NCBI GenBank assembly: GCA_002067795.1
Contig: MVQI01000029.1
Location: 23,912 to 87,911 of the forward strand
DNA length: 64,000 bases
Source of the DNA: Methanosaeta sp. PtaB.Bin039
Lineage (GTDB): Archaea > Halobacteriota > Methanosarcinia > Methanotrichales > Methanotrichaceae
Reading direction: 5' to 3'
Below, in pieces: positions 7,606-16,684 of the stretch (the stretch's first letter is position 1; each line of letters begins with the position of its first letter). The notes below the pieces were generated by a model. That model made no database searches, was not told the origin of the DNA, and saw only the letters and a program-made list of their open reading frames with translations. The position numbers and the translations under genes were made by a program.

Positions 7606-10600
7606 TCAGCCGTCCAGCTCTGCGCCTTCAGTCCGGAACTCAAGACGGCACTCTTTCAGCACCTCGACCAGGTAAGCCTGCCCAGGAATCAGGCTCTCGT
7701 TTTGCCCAAGGTGCACCCATCCGCCGTCCGGATCGAGCTTCCATATGAAGGCAGAGACCAGGCCCTTCTCCACAGCCTCCGAAAACTGGTAGCGACGATG
7801 CTCGGAATTCACCGTTATGTTCTCGGCCGTCAGACTGGCGTTCATGGGAAGCCCTACCAGGTTCCAGCCCTGGTGCAGCTTCAGCCGATAGGGGCTCTCG
7901 ACAGGCTTGCCCTTGATCTTCACTGTGAAATTCTCGGCACTATCCACCAGGTACCCGGCACCTGCTTCCAAGGATGTGACATTGGTTAAGCCAAGATCCC
8001 GCAGAGAATAGGTCCAGCCATCGGAGGCAGCCGTGAATATCCCACGATATGGCTTATCCTTGAAGTAGCGGCTCACCGAAGGATCGGTTGGACTTAGGTA
8101 GAGAGAGACCGAATTCCAGCCAGACGTTATGTTTATCGTCTGGGTTAAACCGGGGATCAGCTTGTATTCCACCACAAACGTGCGATTCTCACCAAGTCGA
8201 GGCCGGACGACCGGCCATAGGACCAGCCGGCTCGAACCAAAGACGTCTTCATCGTGCCAGACCGCCCGGCCGTTCTCCTTCACCGTGATCTGGTCGGCAT
8301 CCACCGGCAGTTCGACCTGGCCAATGATGGCGGGAGGCGCGTTGAGCATGAGCTTGCCGTCTGCGGCCTCGGTCTGTACCCAGTACAGCCAGTCCGTTGA
8401 GGCCTCCTTTTGCGGGGAGATCGTTACCTGTTCTTCGGTCCGGTTCTCGCCCGCCGGCTCTGTCGATATAGAATAGGGCAATTTTGGCGTCCTCGGCATA
8501 TACGGACGAAGTGCCGGGTCTCCGATCAGCACATGGGTCGTTGCTGTCTGATTGAACATCTCCTCCATGGAGTAGGGGAAATCCACAATCATCTGCTCGT
8601 CCAGATCCTTGTAATCAACCATTCCTTTGGCAGCGTCCATCTTCATCTGGTAAAGCTGCTCTGCCTTGAGCATTGCCTGGCCGATCGTTGCATTCTCATA
8701 GACCAGCGATTGGAAGAAACGCTTGCTGTAATCCTCGGAGACGAATATCCAGGAGAGTATGCTGTACCCGATATAGTCAACCGCCCCTGCATGGATGAAA
8801 GCCATAGCTATGGAATCCTCCAGTTCCATGGGGACATACATATCGGTATTGCCCACCCGCACGGTCTGGCCCTTGAGGCGGGCAGAGAGGCAGGCCTGGC
8901 TTGAGGTCACCTGGGGAGCCAGCACCAGCTGCTTGACCTGGGTAGCCTCCAGGTACGAGTCGGGAAGCGACCAGTAGGAGAGCTGCCATACGGCCTCGTT
9001 TCCATGGTGAGAGAAGAACACCATTGACAGGCCGTTGTTCATCAGCGAAGCAACCTTCTGGCTCGTGGTCTCCTCCCAGCGCAGATCCCGGGAGTCCAGG
9101 CCGGCATCAGCCAGGTATTCCTGCACACGCAATGGGATGGGGGTCCATGGCCACTCAACTGGATTTGTCACCACCAGGGTCTGGTTCTTCCAGGCTCCAT
9201 CAAGCCTGTCATAGCTCAGGCTGCGGACAACCATCTGGGACGCATCGTAAAGGCTGAGTCCCATGATCCGGCCAGCCGCAACCTCGGTGAAGTTATCGTC
9301 GTCCATCTCCAGGCGCAGTTCTCTGTAGACGTCAAAGCCGAGGATGTCGGTCTCGTTCTGTTTCGTGCCTGTGGAGACGAATGGAACCGATCCTGGATCG
9401 CCCACCACTATGATATACTTGGGCTTAAGCCCAAGGGCCTCAGCCCGCTCCTTAAGCCTGGTCTCCAGCTCGGCAGGCTCAAGGCTCTGCGGAGCTTCCG
9501 CTATATCATACACCAGGCCTTTTCGCCCGGCTGCCATCTGAGATGCAACCTGCGATAAACGTGGAACCATTGTATGGCCAAACGCGGTTATGTTCGCGGG
9601 ACGAAGCGTTGAGGTTACGTTGATGGTGTAGTTGTCGGTAGTGTGTATGTACCCGTTTCCAGACTCCACCTGGAACTTCCAGGACCCGGGGACTATCATG
9701 GGCACCTTTGCACGGTAGGTCTTGCCCGGAGCGGTCACATCCACGATGGCCTGGCCCATCCGTCCGTCAGGCGCAAGAACCCTCAAGGCCGTATACCTGG
9801 GGATTCCGTCCACGTTCCAGGTTATGTTGGCCACCCCCATGGGCATCTCCTTAGGGAATGTGATATTGGTTATCGGCCAGGAGTCCTCCACCCGAGCCGA
9901 TACGTTGAACTTCAGCAGGCTGTGGCTGATTGTCATGCCATAGTCCAGGCTCTGCTTCCACCCGGCGTCCATGGGATGAAGCATCTCCACCTCAAGCGGC
10001 AGTGATGCTGACTCGCCAGGCTGCAGCTCATCAATCTCCCATATCAGCAAAGTCCCGTTCCAGAAAGCCCCGTCCCGGGAGATTAGCCGGCTGGATGAGG
10101 GATCTATCAGCCTGGCCTGGCCCTTGTAGCTGCTGGGCAGGCGGACCATTCTTCCGTTATAAAATGTATCTGCCAGGCTTACCTCCTTTGCTGCCTCGTC
10201 CTTGTGATTGGTGACGGTTATGTTCATCCGGACGATCTGCCCGGCCTCGTCTGACGGTATCCGGCTGGGGCTCAACTCGACGCTCAACAGCACGCCGCCG
10301 GCCAGGGCCCGTTTGGACTCCCTCTCCGGGCGTGGCGGAATCAGGCTCAAGTCCTGGGAGTTGGTCACCACGATGGACTCGACCGTCTCGTTGCGGCCAG
10401 CCATCTCCTCCAGCAGGAACTCCATCCCACCATCCATGAGCGTGAGGTTTCTCTGCTTCAGATCAGCCCTGATATTGGGCGAGACCGGGCCGGCCAGGAC
10501 AACCTGGGTTGCTCCCAGGCGGTTTAGAGCCGAGATGGTCTCATTGGGCAGGACGTCACCTCCGGCCGTGAACAGCACCGGCCAGTTCAGGTAGGCGCCT

Positions 10601-12018
10601 ATCGAAGCTGCCTGAAGCCCAGCCGTGTAGTTCTCGGGACAGAGGACCGCTCCTGGCGAAGAGGCCCATCTCCGACTGATCTGATCAGCCATCTCCGTGC
10701 TGTTGTTGGCTCTTATTCCGTTCGTGCAGTTCCAATAGACCTCTCCGATGCCAAGTGTGCTCCCACCCAACATGCCGATCGTCCACGCCATTGAGGGGGA
10801 GGGCGGTTCCAGCTCCGACCAGAGAGGGCTGTGGGTCACATCATACTCGAAGGCCATCCCAGCACCGCCGCGGGACACAAGGTCCTCGATGTACTTGACT
10901 GTGCCCTCAACGTTTTGGGTGGATATCGTGTACTCCACGTAATCGTCGCTCAGACGCACGTAGACAGGAGTGGATGTGATCTTGGCTGCCAGTGACATAT
11001 CACCAGCCTGGATCGGATTTATTATGGTCAGGTCGCTGACCTCTGCCAGCTTCTCAAAGTTGTAGCCCTGGCTGCGATCAAGCGGGCTTCTTATGGCTAC
11101 CCCCATCCTGACAGGTCCCAGGTCGGATGTGATGTTTCTAACCTCCCTGGCCAGGTCCAGCACTTTCTGCTCCCGCCAGGCCTGCCATTTCTGGTAATTG
11201 TAGCTGCTGGTGCCTACCTTGGTCAGCTCAAGCCCGGTATCCTTGTAGAACTCCTCTTTGCAGACATCACAGAAGCAGAAGCCCTCATCCTGGAAGCCGA
11301 ACTCATAGAGTATCACTCCGCTGACCTCGTATTCATCGATGAGCTGTTCGACCTGGTTGAACAGGCCCTCCCTCACATCCGGATCGACCGGGCAGAAGAG
11401 GTCGCCAAGAGATCCGGAGGCTGTCCTGGCCAGGCCATCTTGCTGCGGTCTCTCGACCTGGACTGCGGCCTCTGCCGTCGGCGAAGGGATTGACCAGAGG
11501 TCGTCGACCATGAGGTTGGGCGATCGCCCCTGCCTGAACCCCTCCTCGATCAGGGACTGGACAGTGGTTATCTGCTGTCCATCAGATCCGGCAGCCCTAA
11601 GGGTGACGGTGACGTAGGCTGCTATCCCCTCTTTCTTGGCCACATCCACAGCCTCCTTCACAATATCGCCGGTACCGTTGATCACCACTGCCGAGATCCC
11701 GACCGATGTCAGGCTGTGCAGGATTGCCCGAACCCCATACCGTTCAATGTCGCTCTGCTCCAACCATCCTATCCTGTCACCAGCCTGGACCTTTCTGGGC
11801 AGTATCATCATCGGCTTTTGAGTAGCGTCATCGTCCTGCTGGCCCATGGCCAGTGGGGTGGCAGCCACGACATTATGCCAGTCGGTGCCTCCCACGAGAA
11901 TCACGTCTTCCATATTCCCGGCCTTGACCCCACGCTCGAGCGGCTGGGAAACGGCGGTCGAACAGAGGAGCAGCGCAATCAGCGCTACAGTCGTTGAAAT
12001 GATCTTGAAGCTGGGCAT
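7606..12018 (-). CDS. large secreted protein with a C25 (gingipain-like) protease region
   Basis: This 1470-residue protein has an N-terminal signal peptide (about residues 1-24). A region at about 40-420 looks like a TIM-barrel or hydrolase module, with a cysteine cluster (CFCDVCKEEF, about 250). A stretch at about 450-520 resembles cell-wall-binding repeat 2 (VLFTAGGDVLPNETISALN, then VVLAGPVS). Residues about 840-1175 resemble peptidase family C25: a strand and FFSHHGN with the candidate catalytic His (about 1004), SSQACLSAR with the candidate Cys (about 1042), and the family-typical HVLIGDPALRPY (about 1168). The C-terminus has two WNxVxLxL-type beta repeats (about 1296 and 1386). Many N-glycosylation sequons fit an S-layer or cell-surface location. 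Its ATG directly follows the stop of the upstream secreted gene. Confidence 0.7.
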   Translation of the reverse strand: MPSFKIISTTVALIALLLCSTAVSQPLERGVKAGNMEDVILVGGTDWHNVVAATPLAMGQQDDDATQKPMMILPRKVQAGDRIGWLEQSDIERYGVRAILHSLTSVGISAVVINGTGDIVKEAVDVAKKEGIAAYVTVTLRAAGSDGQQITTVQSLIEEGFRQGRSPNLMVDDLWSIPSPTAEAAVQVERPQQDGLARTASGSLGDLFCPVDPDVREGLFNQVEQLIDEYEVSGVILYEFGFQDEGFCFCDVCKEEFYKDTGLELTKVGTSSYNYQKWQAWREQKVLDLAREVRNITSDLGPVRMGVAIRSPLDRSQGYNFEKLAEVSDLTIINPIQAGDMSLAAKITSTPVYVRLSDDYVEYTISTQNVEGTVKYIEDLVSRGGAGMAFEYDVTHSPLWSELEPPSPSMAWTIGMLGGSTLGIGEVYWNCTNGIRANNSTEMADQISRRWASSPGAVLCPENYTAGLQAASIGAYLNWPVLFTAGGDVLPNETISALNRLGATQVVLAGPVSPNIRADLKQRNLTLMDGGMEFLLEEMAGRNETVESIVVTNSQDLSLIPPRPERESKRALAGGVLLSVELSPSRIPSDEAGQIVRMNITVTNHKDEAAKEVSLADTFYNGRMVRLPSSYKGQARLIDPSSSRLISRDGAFWNGTLLIWEIDELQPGESASLPLEVEMLHPMDAGWKQSLDYGMTISHSLLKFNVSARVEDSWPITNITFPKEMPMGVANITWNVDGIPRYTALRVLAPDGRMGQAIVDVTAPGKTYRAKVPMIVPGSWKFQVESGNGYIHTTDNYTINVTSTLRPANITAFGHTMVPRLSQVASQMAAGRKGLVYDIAEAPQSLEPAELETRLKERAEALGLKPKYIIVVGDPGSVPFVSTGTKQNETDILGFDVYRELRLEMDDDNFTEVAAGRIMGLSLYDASQMVVRSLSYDRLDGAWKNQTLVVTNPVEWPWTPIPLRVQEYLADAGLDSRDLRWEETTSQKVASLMNNGLSMVFFSHHGNEAVWQLSYWSLPDSYLEATQVKQLVLAPQVTSSQACLSARLKGQTVRVGNTDMYVPMELEDSIAMAFIHAGAVDYIGYSILSWIFVSEDYSKRFFQSLVYENATIGQAMLKAEQLYQMKMDAAKGMVDYKDLDEQMIVDFPYSMEEMFNQTATTHVLIGDPALRPYMPRTPKLPYSISTEPAGENRTEEQVTISPQKEASTDWLYWVQTEAADGKLMLNAPPAIIGQVELPVDADQITVKENGRAVWHDEDVFGSSRLVLWPVVRPRLGENRTFVVEYKLIPGLTQTINITSGWNSVSLYLSPTDPSVSRYFKDKPYRGIFTAASDGWTYSLRDLGLTNVTSLEAGAGYLVDSAENFTVKIKGKPVESPYRLKLHQGWNLVGLPMNASLTAENITVNSEHRRYQFSEAVEKGLVSAFIWKLDPDGGWVHLGQNESLIPGQAYLVEVLKECRLEFRTEGAELDG

Positions 12019-13596
12019 TTAGGCTGCCTCCGTCTCCACTCCCAGGTCTCTGAGGGCCCTGGCAGCATTATCGTCCACCCCTCCAGCCAATACGGCTTTG
12101 GAGAGGCCCTGAGCCTTCATCTCCTGTACAATTGCGAGCACTCTTTCGGAGATCTCCTGGTCGAGCAATACCAGCGGAGCCTCCAGGCCCTTTGCCACCT
12201 GGTAACCCTTCAGAATATCCATCTGAGAAGGCCCGCTGACCACCACCTGATCGGTTCCGTTGCCGCCCCATCCTTCGGATGCGAATACCCAGGATGTCTC
12301 CACCAGGTCAGCTCCGGCCAAGCGGGTGACGTTCATGGTTGCTGCCAGATCCCCTTCTGTGGCATTGGGAACAACCGTTGCGTCTCCAAGGATTATGGCA
12401 TCGGAGTAGGGGTAAAGGTCTCTGCGAGACCCCTGGTTGAGCAATCCATCCTCCAGAGTGACCACAGGCACAACTATGTCGCCCCTGGTCGCTAAAGACG
12501 CCAGAGCGTTGTACTCTATGCGGGAGCTGGTGACGATCACCGCCCCCTCGGGTGGCATGGCCCGGATGATCACAAGCTCAGGCGGGAAAGGCACGCCCAT
12601 GGAGTCGATCATCTGGACTACCAGCACGTAGCTGGCCGCCTCTGTGGCAGTGACTGAGAAATTGGACGTCTTCGGCTCCTTCTCGTTAAGCGGCAGAAAT
12701 AGGGTGGAAGGCACCACAAGGAGGCTGGGGTCGGTGACCATCTCGACCCGTATCCTCTCGTCCCTCTCCAATAGCACGGTGATGGAGCTGTCGTAGGTCC
12801 TGTTGATCGCCACCACCTTCGGAACGTCTATGACAACATCGTAGGAGCGGACAGAGATTCCCACTTTCAGCCGGGCTTCTACCGAGGAGTTCTGGGACTG
12901 GTTTCCAAGCGATGTGGCAGTCACCGTCATCGTCCCCGAACCCGCAGACTCGGAGACCTCTATCTTCAATGATAGGGTACGACTGGAGCCTGATGAGAGG
13001 GGGATTTTGTATGGCAGCTCAACCTCCTCCTCATCGTCAAGGACCGTAGCCGACCACCCGCCCGGCAGATCCAGGACGTCTATAGCGATCACATCTCTGA
13101 AACGTCCGGTGTTCTTGACCTGCAACTCAAACTCGGCATCCTTATCCGGATTGGCTTTCTTAGAAGCGGATCTGGCGTCGTCAATTGTAAGGCTGACCCC
13201 GTAGCTGTCCTGCTCGGTTACAGTTATGCGGAAGTCTATAACCTGCGGCATTGATGGCGGGATATCGTCCATGAGATAGAAGAAACCGTTGTAGATACCG
13301 GGCTTTATCTCTGGAGGAACCAGGAAGAAGACTGCCATCTCCGTGTCCTCCCCAGGCTCCAGCCCCCCTTTGAGTTTGGGCTTCTCGATGATTATGAACT
13401 CCTTTGCATCGCCGCTCACCGTCGTGGTGGTGATCTCGGATATGGGCAGGTCCCCGGTATTGGTCAGGGTCAGCACTTTCTGCTCCACCTCCCCCGGATG
13501 CAGCATGATATCGAAGTTGGATCTATCAGGCTCAAGCTGGGCGCCGGTTGCGCCGGTCAGAAGAATCAAAATCAATAGGAGGCGTGCAGGCTTCAT
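12019..13596 (-). CDS. secreted beta-domain protein with a C-terminal cell-wall-binding-like region
   Basis: This 525-residue protein has a signal peptide (MKPARLLLILILLTGATGAQ). Two immunoglobulin-like domains follow that resemble the NEW3/NPCBM-associated fold (about 25-130 and 130-240), with phrases such as LTNTGDLPIS and VKNTGRFRDVIAIDV. From about 345 onward, alternating strands (AVIVTSSRIEYNALASLA, then VVVSGPSQMDILKGYQVA and KAVLAGGVDDNAARAL) resemble the cell-wall-binding repeat 2 region of the neighbouring giant protein. TAA is followed at once by that gene's ATG, so the two form an operon and may act as a pair on the cell surface. No catalytic motif is visible. Confidence 0.65.
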   Translation of the reverse strand: MKPARLLLILILLTGATGAQLEPDRSNFDIMLHPGEVEQKVLTLTNTGDLPISEITTTTVSGDAKEFIIIEKPKLKGGLEPGEDTEMAVFFLVPPEIKPGIYNGFFYLMDDIPPSMPQVIDFRITVTEQDSYGVSLTIDDARSASKKANPDKDAEFELQVKNTGRFRDVIAIDVLDLPGGWSATVLDDEEEVELPYKIPLSSGSSRTLSLKIEVSESAGSGTMTVTATSLGNQSQNSSVEARLKVGISVRSYDVVIDVPKVVAINRTYDSSITVLLERDERIRVEMVTDPSLLVVPSTLFLPLNEKEPKTSNFSVTATEAASYVLVVQMIDSMGVPFPPELVIIRAMPPEGAVIVTSSRIEYNALASLATRGDIVVPVVTLEDGLLNQGSRRDLYPYSDAIILGDATVVPNATEGDLAATMNVTRLAGADLVETSWVFASEGWGGNGTDQVVVSGPSQMDILKGYQVAKGLEAPLVLLDQEISERVLAIVQEMKAQGLSKAVLAGGVDDNAARALRDLGVETEAA

Positions 13597-14013
13597 CTAA
13601 CACCCCGGGAATGTTGGACCAGCATAAAGGACGGGTCTACTGACTATCAGTTCTCTGATCCTAGTATAAAATCCTATCTCCAATAATAAACCCATTTTGA
13701 AGGCCCAGTTCCATGTTTAATGCGAGAATATTGGCTAATTGCGCCAATTTAATGCCCAAAACCCTACTTTTTCCTGGACTGCTATTCCAGATGGCTCAAA
13801 CGATCGAATCAGGCCTGCTGCATGGAAGGCTGAAGACAAGTTTTTCCGGCCCGGATCCCCCAGCCGGCAGGGGGACCCTTGACCGGATCGAGTCTGCTTT
13901 CGTGCGGCCTCGAATTTGTTCTGATGTCAACGCTATCCCCAGACCTCAGACAACACCTGGCCGAAATAGTGCATGTGAACCGGCCTTTGCAGCCTCATGA
14001 CCACCTCATAGGC
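13597..14013 (-). promoter_or_regulatory. intergenic region with promoter of the surface-protein operon
   Basis: About 415 bases carry no gene. On the minus strand a TATA-like ATTTTATACTAG lies at about 13660-13671, some 65-70 bases before the ATG at 13596, making it the likely promoter of the two-gene operon. CCCGGGGTGTTAG, with GGGGTG, provides a ribosome binding site near 13600. Nothing else stands out. Confidence 0.45.
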
Positions 14014-14556
14014 TCAGGTGATCTCTCCTGTCTTTGTGTAGTAATCCAGTCCTGCCTGAGCATAATACTTCTTCATATCCCGCCACTGCGTGTCGAAGAG
14101 ATCGATCAGGTCTTCCTCAGCCATTCCATCGCATAGGGTGACGTAGGAGTTCACCTTGAGCGATGTACCATCCTTGTTGAGGGCATAGGTATTGTACCAT
14201 GAGACGGTGTTGGCCTTCTCCAGGGAGATGAGCAGGCCGGAGTCATCTGACCTGATGTCGTCCTTGAGGACCCAAAAGGAGATCATCAATATCAGCTTCA
14301 TATCCCTGGCCAGCTCGAACCTGACTATGTATCCATCGGGGTTCCTGCAGTCTATATATTCATGGCCGTTGGATCCCATAGATCGGTTCAGGACCTCGTA
14401 GCCATTCCTCTCAAGTACGCTTGAAAGCTGATCTGCGGTGATAACAGATCCAAAATCTGCGTAAATATCCTCGCTCCCCGCCCCAATCTGAGCGGCAGCT
14501 GGCAAGCACGCGCCGGCCAATAGCAGCACAATTGCCATTATGTATGAAGTGCTCAT
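14014..14556 (-). CDS. small secreted protein of unknown family
   Basis: The product is 180 residues long with a clear signal peptide (MSTSYIMAIVLLLAGACLPAAAQ). Cleavage is expected after AAA-Q or nearby. The mature part is acidic and mixed alpha/beta, with the stretch VLERNGYEVLNRSMGSNG and a C-terminal DTQWRDMKKYYAQAGLDYYT. It resembles the YbjN-like or DUF-type sensory-domain class in general appearance only; I do not claim membership. The ATG at 14556 is preferred over one at 14598 because GAGGATGGTGG lies directly upstream and the signal peptide begins there. Confidence 0.6.
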   Translation of the reverse strand: MSTSYIMAIVLLLAGACLPAAAQIGAGSEDIYADFGSVITADQLSSVLERNGYEVLNRSMGSNGHEYIDCRNPDGYIVRFELARDMKLILMISFWVLKDDIRSDDSGLLISLEKANTVSWYNTYALNKDGTSLKVNSYVTLCDGMAEEDLIDLFDTQWRDMKKYYAQAGLDYYTKTGEIT

Positions 14557-14762
14557 GTATCCACCATCCTCACTGAGACCGAAACGGCAAATTGACAAGA
14601 TGCCATGCGATCTCTTCCCACCATCAATGATAATAGAACAGACTTAAATATTTGCGAATATAACCTCAGAAGCCTTCGACCGCCCCGTTAGATCCGATTC
14701 CGGCTGGAGCCGAAACAGAAATGGTTTGGCCGACATGATCGCTCGGGTCTGATCCGTCGTCC

Positions 14763-15307
14763 TCAAACGGCCTCGTCGAACTCAGCCCTGTATCTGGCCA
14801 ATTCCCAATACGCCCTTCACTTGCCACCTGGTCGAGGATCAGGATCATGGAGGCATCGTCTGGCACCCCATCCCACTGGCAGGCGATGCCGCAGCGATGG
14901 GCTGGCTCAGTCGAACCGGGGTTAGTAGCCAAAACGTCTAATGACCAAAATGTCTATTCATTATGACAAATGGACAGCCCATCTCCGGGAGCGTCCCAAG
15001 CCCAGTCTCTATCAGGAGGAAGCCAACACCCTGCAGCTGATGCTCGGGCAGAACAGCCATCGGCGCCAGCCCCATACCCTCTCGACGCCGATTGCCCTCG
15101 ACAGCGGCGGGACTGAAAAATAGGATGTGCCCGATCACAAGATCCCCCTCTGCGGCCACCAGAGATAGAGCAGACCTGGGGAAGCTCTCCCTTATGAGGT
15201 CCACGATATCCGCCTCCGGCGCCTGGCCAAAGGCCTTCGCTAAAAGATTCCCTGTTCACTCGCCTGAGAGACTCGATATCGCCCGCGCTCTCATCTCGGA
15301 TATGCAA
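14763..15307 (-). pseudogene. GNAT N-acetyltransferase pseudogene
   Basis: Read across several frames, this stretch is a recognisable YhbS-like GNAT acetyltransferase. The N-terminus (LHIRDESAGDIESLRRVNRE) starts at a TTG at 15307. After a shift near 15235 the core continues (DIVDLIRESFPRSALSLVAA, then GLAPMAVLPEHQLQGVGFLL). Around 14940 the tract encoding the expected PRFGF segment is scrambled and contains stops. Another frame then gives EPAHRCGIACQWDGVPDDAS. A last shift near 14800 restores ARYRAEFDEAV and a stop at 14763-14765. At least three frame changes plus stops make it non-functional. Decay is moderate, so inactivation was fairly recent. Confidence 0.85.
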
Positions 15308-15402
15308 CTATACCCCCCCAGTTTACACTATCCGCCAGTTCCTATAACCTGGTATTCCCCCTCCGGAAAAGCGCCTGCAGCAGCTGTGAGCTAGCCCTGT
15401 CT

Positions 15403-15819
15403 TTATGGCATCGGGATTATCCCCAGCTGCATCATCAATCCCATAAGGTTGGCTTCTCCCCACAGCTCCGCTATCTTTCCATTGCTGATCCGGAAGATCT
15501 CGATACCCGTCATGGTTATCGGCTTTCCCGTAGGATCCAGGCCCATGAATTCCCCTCTATGAATCCCGCTGGCGGTGAAGCGAGCTGCCACCCTGTCGCC
15601 CTCTGCCACCATATCCTCCACATCGACGTTCAGATGCTCGAAAGCGGCCCGGCAGGTGGTTATCACATCACATATTCCCTGGACGCCTGGCGCAGCCGGC
15701 AGAGGGACGTGCAACGTGAAATCCGGTGCCAGAAGCTCCCTGGCAGCGCTTATGTTTCCGCTGGATGGGCCAAGCTCGAAGAACCGGCGGACGATCTCCT
15801 TGTTATCTTCTATCGACAT
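15403..15819 (-). CDS. SnoaL-like ester cyclase-family protein
   Basis: This 138-residue protein has the SnoaL/NTF2-like fold pattern: an N-terminal helix (NKEIVRRFFEL), then LLAPDFTLHVP, the barrel strands VAARFTASGIHRGEFMGL and ITMTGIEIFRISNGKIAELW. These proteins act as polyketide-type cyclases or uncharacterised hydrolases and binders; the substrate here is unknown. A TATA box (CTATTTATGT, 15851-15860) places transcription start near 15830, which favours the ATG at 15819 (after GGGGGCAAAG) over the ATG at 15834. It borders the BREX island. Confidence 0.75.
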   Translation of the reverse strand: MSIEDNKEIVRRFFELGPSSGNISAARELLAPDFTLHVPLPAAPGVQGICDVITTCRAAFEHLNVDVEDMVAEGDRVAARFTASGIHRGEFMGLDPTGKPITMTGIEIFRISNGKIAELWGEANLMGLMMQLGIIPMP

Positions 15820-15834
15820 TTTCTTTGCCCCCAT

Positions 15835-16173
15835 TTACCCGGCATTCAGTACATAAATAGCTGAGGGGCCCAACGCAGATCCATAAGAGCTGTCACGAAG
15901 TCCCCGCTGCCCTCTATCGCCCGACACCAAGACCTGCCCCACCGAGCCCGTATGAGGGATTTTGCATCGCAAAGATATGCTGCGCGGGTCTGCCAGGACA
16001 TCCCCTTCGAAATAAAGAGGTAATTGGAGCCTATGGCAGAAATTCAATTGGAGTTAGTAACCGCTCATCATCATAAATCCAAGACAACATATAATCTGTT
16101 GTATATCGTAAAGAGGGCCCTAGAAAGCAAACCATTTAATTTGGAGAACGGATTATTCAAGAGGAGGTTTCTC
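15835..16173 (+). promoter_or_regulatory. leader and promoter of the BREX operon
   Basis: About 340 bases separate the SnoaL-like gene from brxF. A TATA-like CATATAATCTG at 16088-16098 is a candidate promoter. The frame of brxF stays open from 16024 (ATG at 16024 and 16033, with GGAG upstream), so an N-terminal extension of up to 50 residues cannot be excluded. Composition shifts to more AT-rich from about 16030, marking the left edge of the island. Confidence 0.5.
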
Positions 16174-16650
16174 ATGGTGAAGCCAATAGCTGATAAAGTT
16201 ATACAAAGAATCGATCAGGCGTTAGTGCTTTACCACCGTCTTATCGTGCTAGTGGCCCCACCCTGTGGAGGCAAGACCGCTGCGCTCCAGGAGGTTCATG
16301 CGCGCACATCAGCACCGCTGATCAATGTTAATCTTGAACTGTGTAGGCGAATGCTAAACCTAGCCGAACGCCAGCGAGCTTTGCATTTGCCCCGACTACT
16401 TGGAGCACTTGTAGACGATTATGCATGCGATGTAGTTTTGCTGGACAATATCGAGGTACTCTTTGAGGTTTCGCTCATGCTAGATCCGCTACGACTGCTG
16501 CAGGGACTTTCGAGAAATAAGACTGTTGTTGTTGCATGGAGTGGCTCAATAGAAGACAATTGCTTGGTCTATGGGATCCCATGCCATCCAGAATACAAAC
16601 GATATCCTTTAAGTGATTTCCTGGTAGTAAACCATAAAACCCTTGCATGA
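16174..16650 (+). CDS. brxF: BrxF, P-loop protein of type 3 BREX
   Basis: This 158-residue protein fits BrxF, a small P-loop ATPase-like protein of type 3 BREX phage-defence systems. The N-terminus [20 protein letters not shown] leads into a Walker A ([13 protein letters not shown], about residues 27-39). A Walker B-like strand ([13 protein letters not shown], about 90-102) and a sensor-like VVVAWSGS (about 122-129) follow. GAGGAGG at 16161-16167 is a strong ribosome binding site for the ATG at 16174. It is the first gene of the operon, with brxC starting 34 bases downstream. The cysteine inside the P-loop (PPCGGKT) is unusual but tolerable. Confidence 0.85.
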   Translation: MVKPIADKVIQRIDQALVLYHRLIVLVAPPCGGKTAALQEVHARTSAPLINVNLELCRRMLNLAERQRALHLPRLLGALVDDYACDVVLLDNIEVLFEVSLMLDPLRLLQGLSRNKTVVVAWSGSIEDNCLVYGIPCHPEYKRYPLSDFLVVNHKTLA

Positions 16651-16684
16651 AGACCATTACCACAGAAAACGAGGTATTAATGCT

